This document shows positions 60,904 to 64,000 of a stretch of DNA of 64,000 nt, one piece after another (the first letter of the stretch is position 1; each line of letters starts with the position of its first letter). The stretch covers positions 620,001 to 684,000 of the forward strand of contig JAJFGB010000009.1 of the NCBI GenBank assembly GCA_021776335.1, given 5' to 3'. The stretch is from Hyphococcus sp. Its GTDB lineage: Bacteria > Pseudomonadota > Alphaproteobacteria > Caulobacterales > Parvularculaceae. A model generated the notes under the pieces. That model saw only the letters and a list, made by a program, of their open reading frames with translations, had not been told where the DNA came from and ran no database searches. Made by a program: the position numbers and the translations under genes.

Positions 60904-62250
60904 ATGCGCCTGAGCCGTTTTTACCTGCCTGTCCTGAAGGAAACGCCTTCGGACGCCCAGATCGTTTCCCATCAGTTGATGCTGCGCGCCGGTATGGTGC
61001 GCCAGCAGGGGGCCGGCATTTACGCCTGGCTGCCGCTTGGTTTTCGCGTGCTCAAGAAAATCGAACAGATCGTTCGGGAAGAACAGGATCGCGCTGGCGC
61101 TGTTGAAATGCTGATGCCGACGATCCAGCCCGCTGATCTTTGGCGCGAAAGCGGCCGTTATGACGCTTATGGCAAGGAAATGCTGCGGATCAAGGACCGC
61201 GCTGACCGGGAGATGCTATTTGGTCCGACCAATGAGGAAATGATCACTGAAATTTTTCGCGCTGGCGTTCGCTCCTATAAAGACCTGCCGAAAATGCTCT
61301 ACCACATTCAGTGGAAATTTCGCGACGAAATCCGTCCTCGGTTCGGCGTTATGCGCGGGCGCGAATTTCTGATGAAGGACACCTATTCATTTGATGTTGA
61401 TGAAGCCGCCGCGCGGCGGAGCTACAATAAGATGTTTGTGGCGTATCTGCGCACATTTGCACGTATGGGGTTGCGATCAATTCCCATGCGCGCCGACACG
61501 GGGCCGATTGGCGGCGATCTCAGTCACGAATTTATTGTATTGGCCGATACCGGAGAGAGCGCTGTTTTCTGCGATCGGGGGCTTATCGATATGGAAAGCC
61601 CAGGCAAGGATGTCGATTTCGAAGGCGACCTGCAACCGATCATTGATCAGTTTACATCTCTTTATGCTGCCACAGAAGAAAAGCACGATGCAGCGGAGTT
61701 CGAAACCTCTGTCGCGACGGGTGATCGCCTTGAGGCGCGCGGCATCGAAGTCGGCCACATCTTTTTCTTTGGCGACAAATATTCAACAGCAATGAAGGCG
61801 CTGGTTGCTGGCCCCGAAGGCAAGGACGTGCCTGTGCAGATGGGCTCTTATGGTGTTGGCGTCTCCCGGCTTACTGGCGCATTGATCGAGGCCTATCATG
61901 ATGATGCGGGATGCAAATGGCCGATGGCGGTAGCGCCCTTCCATGTCGGCCTCATCAGCTTGAGGCCTGGAGATGCGGCAACGGACAAAGCTTGCGCAGC
62001 GATCTATGACGGCCTTGAGGCGGCAGGCGTCGAAGTCCTTTATGATGAAACCAGGGCGCGGCCCGGCGAAAAATTTGCGCGCATGGATTTGATCGGCTTG
62101 CCATACCAGGTCGTTATCGGCCCGCGTGGGCTCGAAAATGATGAGATCGAAGTTAAACGCCGCGCCGATGGCGAACGCCAGACGATGCAGGCTGAAAAAG
62201 TGGTCGAGCACATCGCTGCTGTTGTGAAAGCTGAGCTGCGCTATTCATAA
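60904..62250 (+). CDS. proS: Prolyl-tRNA synthetase (short, alphaproteobacterial type)
   Basis: A 448-residue class II synthetase charging tRNA-Pro. Motifs of class II are seen: motif 1 near [17 protein letters not shown], motif 2 [21 protein letters not shown] in two parts, and motif 3 [14 protein letters not shown]. The editing insertion (INS) of long bacterial ProRS is missing between motifs 2 and 3, as expected for alphaproteobacteria, which use separate ProX-type deacylases. The start is the ATG at 60904; a longer frame upstream is not protein-like. Confidence 0.97.
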   Translation: MRLSRFYLPVLKETPSDAQIVSHQLMLRAGMVRQQGAGIYAWLPLGFRVLKKIEQIVREEQDRAGAVEMLMPTIQPADLWRESGRYDAYGKEMLRIKDRADREMLFGPTNEEMITEIFRAGVRSYKDLPKMLYHIQWKFRDEIRPRFGVMRGREFLMKDTYSFDVDEAAARRSYNKMFVAYLRTFARMGLRSIPMRADTGPIGGDLSHEFIVLADTGESAVFCDRGLIDMESPGKDVDFEGDLQPIIDQFTSLYAATEEKHDAAEFETSVATGDRLEARGIEVGHIFFFGDKYSTAMKALVAGPEGKDVPVQMGSYGVGVSRLTGALIEAYHDDAGCKWPMAVAPFHVGLISLRPGDAATDKACAAIYDGLEAAGVEVLYDETRARPGEKFARMDLIGLPYQVVIGPRGLENDEIEVKRRADGERQTMQAEKVVEHIAAVVKAELRYS

Positions 62251-62367
62251 AGCGCTGCGGGTTGGCCGGAGGTTTTGAATTTTCGGGAAATTAACAATTT
62301 TCGCCGTTATTTTGCCTTTCCATCGAATTAGGCTAGCGACCGATATGCAAACCGCCGCAGGAATTCA

Positions 62368-63657
62368 ATGAAGAACAATACTGGCGCGGCGACGCCGCCG
62401 TTCAATTTTTTCGAGTGGATGGTTGCGCGCCGTTATCTAGGCGCGACGCGATCAGGAAAAGGCGTTTCGCTGATCTCCATTATCGCATTTGGCGGGATTA
62501 GCCTTGCTGTGGCGGTGCTGATCATCGTGATGTCGGTCATGCAGGGCTTTCGCGCGAAGCTGCTCGAGCAAATGCTTGGGTTGAACGGTCATGTTTTCGT
62601 TCAGCTGAGCGATCCGGCGGAGCCTGTCGACAGCCTGATTGAAAAGATCATGACTGTGCCCGGTGTTACTGCCGCTGCACCGCTCATTCAGGCGCCGGTT
62701 TATGCGACGACGCCGGTCGGCGAGGAAGCGGTGCTGGTGCGTGCTATGCGTCGCGAGGATCTTCTCGGGATTGGCTCCATCACCGGAGATGAACAGATTG
62801 AAAGTGGATCGTTTGATGGATTTGGCATTGGGAAAAACGGCGGCGGCGAAATTGCCATCGGGACAAGACTTGCGAGAGCTTTAGGCGTGAGCGCCGGTGG
62901 CGGTGTTACGCTTATTACCGGCGGGGGTTCCGAAACAGCTTTTGGCCGTTTTCCTGTGCGTTCAAAAACCTATGTTGTCGGCGCGGTCTTCGAAGTCGAT
63001 AATTCGCAATATGATTCCACGATCATCTTCATGCCGCTCGAGCAGGCGCAAATATTCTTTTCGGCATCCGGCGCAACGAAACAAATAGAAGTGCGCGTCG
63101 AAGATCCAGACCGGCTCAATCTCTACATCCCCGCGATCGAAGCAATTGTCGAAGACAGACCGATGACGAATTGGACGCTCATTATAGGACCCTATTTCGA
63201 AGCGCTGAAAATCGAACGCAATGTCATGCGCCTGATTTTGCTCCTCATTGTTGCGATTGCTGCGCTCAATATCATCACAGGCCTCGTCATGCTGGTCAAA
63301 GACAAGACCGGCGATATTGCTGTCCTACGCACCATGGGCGCCACCCAAGGGTCGGTGATGCGGATATTTTTTATATCGGGCGCGCTGATTGGCGTGCTGG
63401 GGACGTTAACGGGTGTCGTTTTGGGCGCGCTTTTTGTCACCTATATTGATGTCATAGAGCGGGGCTTGTCTGCGTTGCTCAACACGGACCTTTTCAACGC
63501 CGAGATATATTTCTTTCAGCAGATTCCTGCGGAGATGCAGCTCGGCGAAGTAGTAACAATCGCTGGTTGGACGCTCTTTATGTCCTTCATATCGACGATC
63601 TATCCTGCCTGGCGCGCGGCGCGGCTCGATCCGGTGGAGGCGCTTCGATATGAGTAA
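62368..63657 (+). CDS. lolC: Lipoprotein-releasing ABC transporter permease (LolC/E family)
   Basis: A 429-residue permease of the LolCDE system, which extracts lipoproteins from the inner membrane. It has one N-terminal helix (ISIIAFGGISLAVAVLIIVM), a large periplasmic domain and three C-terminal helices, with the coupling region DIAVLRTMGATQGSVMRIFF. It could be LolC, LolE or a fused LolF-like form; many alphaproteobacteria have only one. The symbol lolC is tentative. The ATPase gene lolD would be expected next but is not recognised. Confidence 0.92.
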   Translation: MKNNTGAATPPFNFFEWMVARRYLGATRSGKGVSLISIIAFGGISLAVAVLIIVMSVMQGFRAKLLEQMLGLNGHVFVQLSDPAEPVDSLIEKIMTVPGVTAAAPLIQAPVYATTPVGEEAVLVRAMRREDLLGIGSITGDEQIESGSFDGFGIGKNGGGEIAIGTRLARALGVSAGGGVTLITGGGSETAFGRFPVRSKTYVVGAVFEVDNSQYDSTIIFMPLEQAQIFFSASGATKQIEVRVEDPDRLNLYIPAIEAIVEDRPMTNWTLIIGPYFEALKIERNVMRLILLLIVAIAALNIITGLVMLVKDKTGDIAVLRTMGATQGSVMRIFFISGALIGVLGTLTGVVLGALFVTYIDVIERGLSALLNTDLFNAEIYFFQQIPAEMQLGEVVTIAGWTLFMSFISTIYPAWRAARLDPVEALRYE

Positions 63658-64000
63658 GGATCAGCCTTTGCCAAAATTTCCCTATTGGATTCAATCTTCG
63701 GATTTTACATCCGACGATTTTGGACCAGCCGATGCGAGTGAAATTTGTGATGAATTAAACCGCGTGGATTGGGCCGCCGCTGCGGAGAAGCGAAAAGAAC
63801 TGGAGGCGGCGGGTAGTGAGTTTTGCCTCGCAGGCATCGGGATCAACGCACCCGACGGGCGCATGCTCCACATTTGCCCTGATGAAAATGAACGATGCCG
63901 TATCGACTATAGTTTTTATGATTTGGAGAAGGTGTTGGGCATATTTACGCGTCGCAAATATCACGCGGGGACTGTTGAGGAAACGCCTCTCGCCATTGCA
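63650..64000 (+). CDS. Unrecognised protein, 5' part only
   Basis: An open frame from an ATG at 63650 runs to the window edge (117 codons). It overlaps the end of the lolC gene by eight bases. The protein starts MSKDQPLPKFPYWIQSSDF and has no signal peptide; it contains AAGSEFCLAGIGINAPDGRM and several Cys. It lacks a Walker A motif in the part seen and so is not LolD, which usually follows lolC. Function unknown. Confidence 0.6.
   Translation, partial: MSKDQPLPKFPYWIQSSDFTSDDFGPADASEICDELNRVDWAAAAEKRKELEAAGSEFCLAGIGINAPDGRMLHICPDENERCRIDYSFYDLEKVLGIFTRRKYHAGTVEETPLAIA

Overview
The window is chromosomal DNA of an alphaproteobacterium. Supporting signs: adk sits between secY and rpsM in the ribosomal superoperon; ProRS and adenylate kinase are short; an ATP12-type F1 assembly chaperone is present; the rplJ leader looks alphaproteobacterial; and a promoter upstream of rpsM (TTGACG, then GCTATATC) fits the Caulobacter-type housekeeping sigma consensus. 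The mix of TonB receptor, TPR-sulfotransferase and copper genes suggests a marine Hyphomonadaceae- or Parvularculaceae-like organism. That placement is inference from gene content only.

Layout. 1-107: the 3' end of pyruvate dehydrogenase E2. 108-734: a hairpin-rich stretch with no gene. 735-1864: rplK-rplA, closed by a strong bidirectional terminator. 1923-17847: a block of accessory genes lying between rplA and rplJ, which are normally adjacent. It holds a Cu+ P-type ATPase, an amidase lipoprotein, a DUF1579-like secreted protein, an FAD oxidase with a Bor-like lipoprotein, a copA-copB copper oxidase operon led by a His/Cys-rich CopL-like protein, csoR, and a TetR-controlled trio (RND/MMPL permease, LolA-like periplasmic protein, outer-membrane barrel). 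17971-27853: the L10 leader, then rplJ-rplL-rpoB-rpoC, closed by a terminator. 28583-46965: the str, S10, spc and alpha clusters in canonical order (rpsL-rpsG-fusA-tuf, rpsJ to rplO, secY-adk, rpsM-rpsK-rpoA-rplQ), closed by a terminator. 47065-52763: a Deg-type protease, then rarA, a sterol-desaturase-family hydroxylase, crcB, an RluA-family synthase and ATP12, the last five joined by 4-nt stop/start overlaps. 52766-54996: an EF-hand protein, lipB, an orphan FliN-like SpoA protein and tRNA-Leu(GAG). 55129-59962: a TonB-dependent receptor divergent from an Lrp regulator, which is followed by a TPR-sulfotransferase. 60105-60742: two small secreted proteins of unknown function. 60904-64000: proS, a LolC/E permease and the start of an unknown gene.

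How it works together. Most of the window is transcription and translation machinery. Between its two halves lies a copper module with a CsoR regulator and two CsoR-type palindromes, one upstream of the ATPase and one between csoR and the copL-like/copA/copB operon. Next to it is an envelope-transport module whose TetR gene is preceded by three copies of an AGAAC-N4-GTTCT operator, two of them inside a 33-bp tandem repeat. These two regulatory layouts, and the interrupted ribosomal cluster, are the most notable features. The TetR/RND/LolA-like/barrel trio is the best candidate for a poorly described system.
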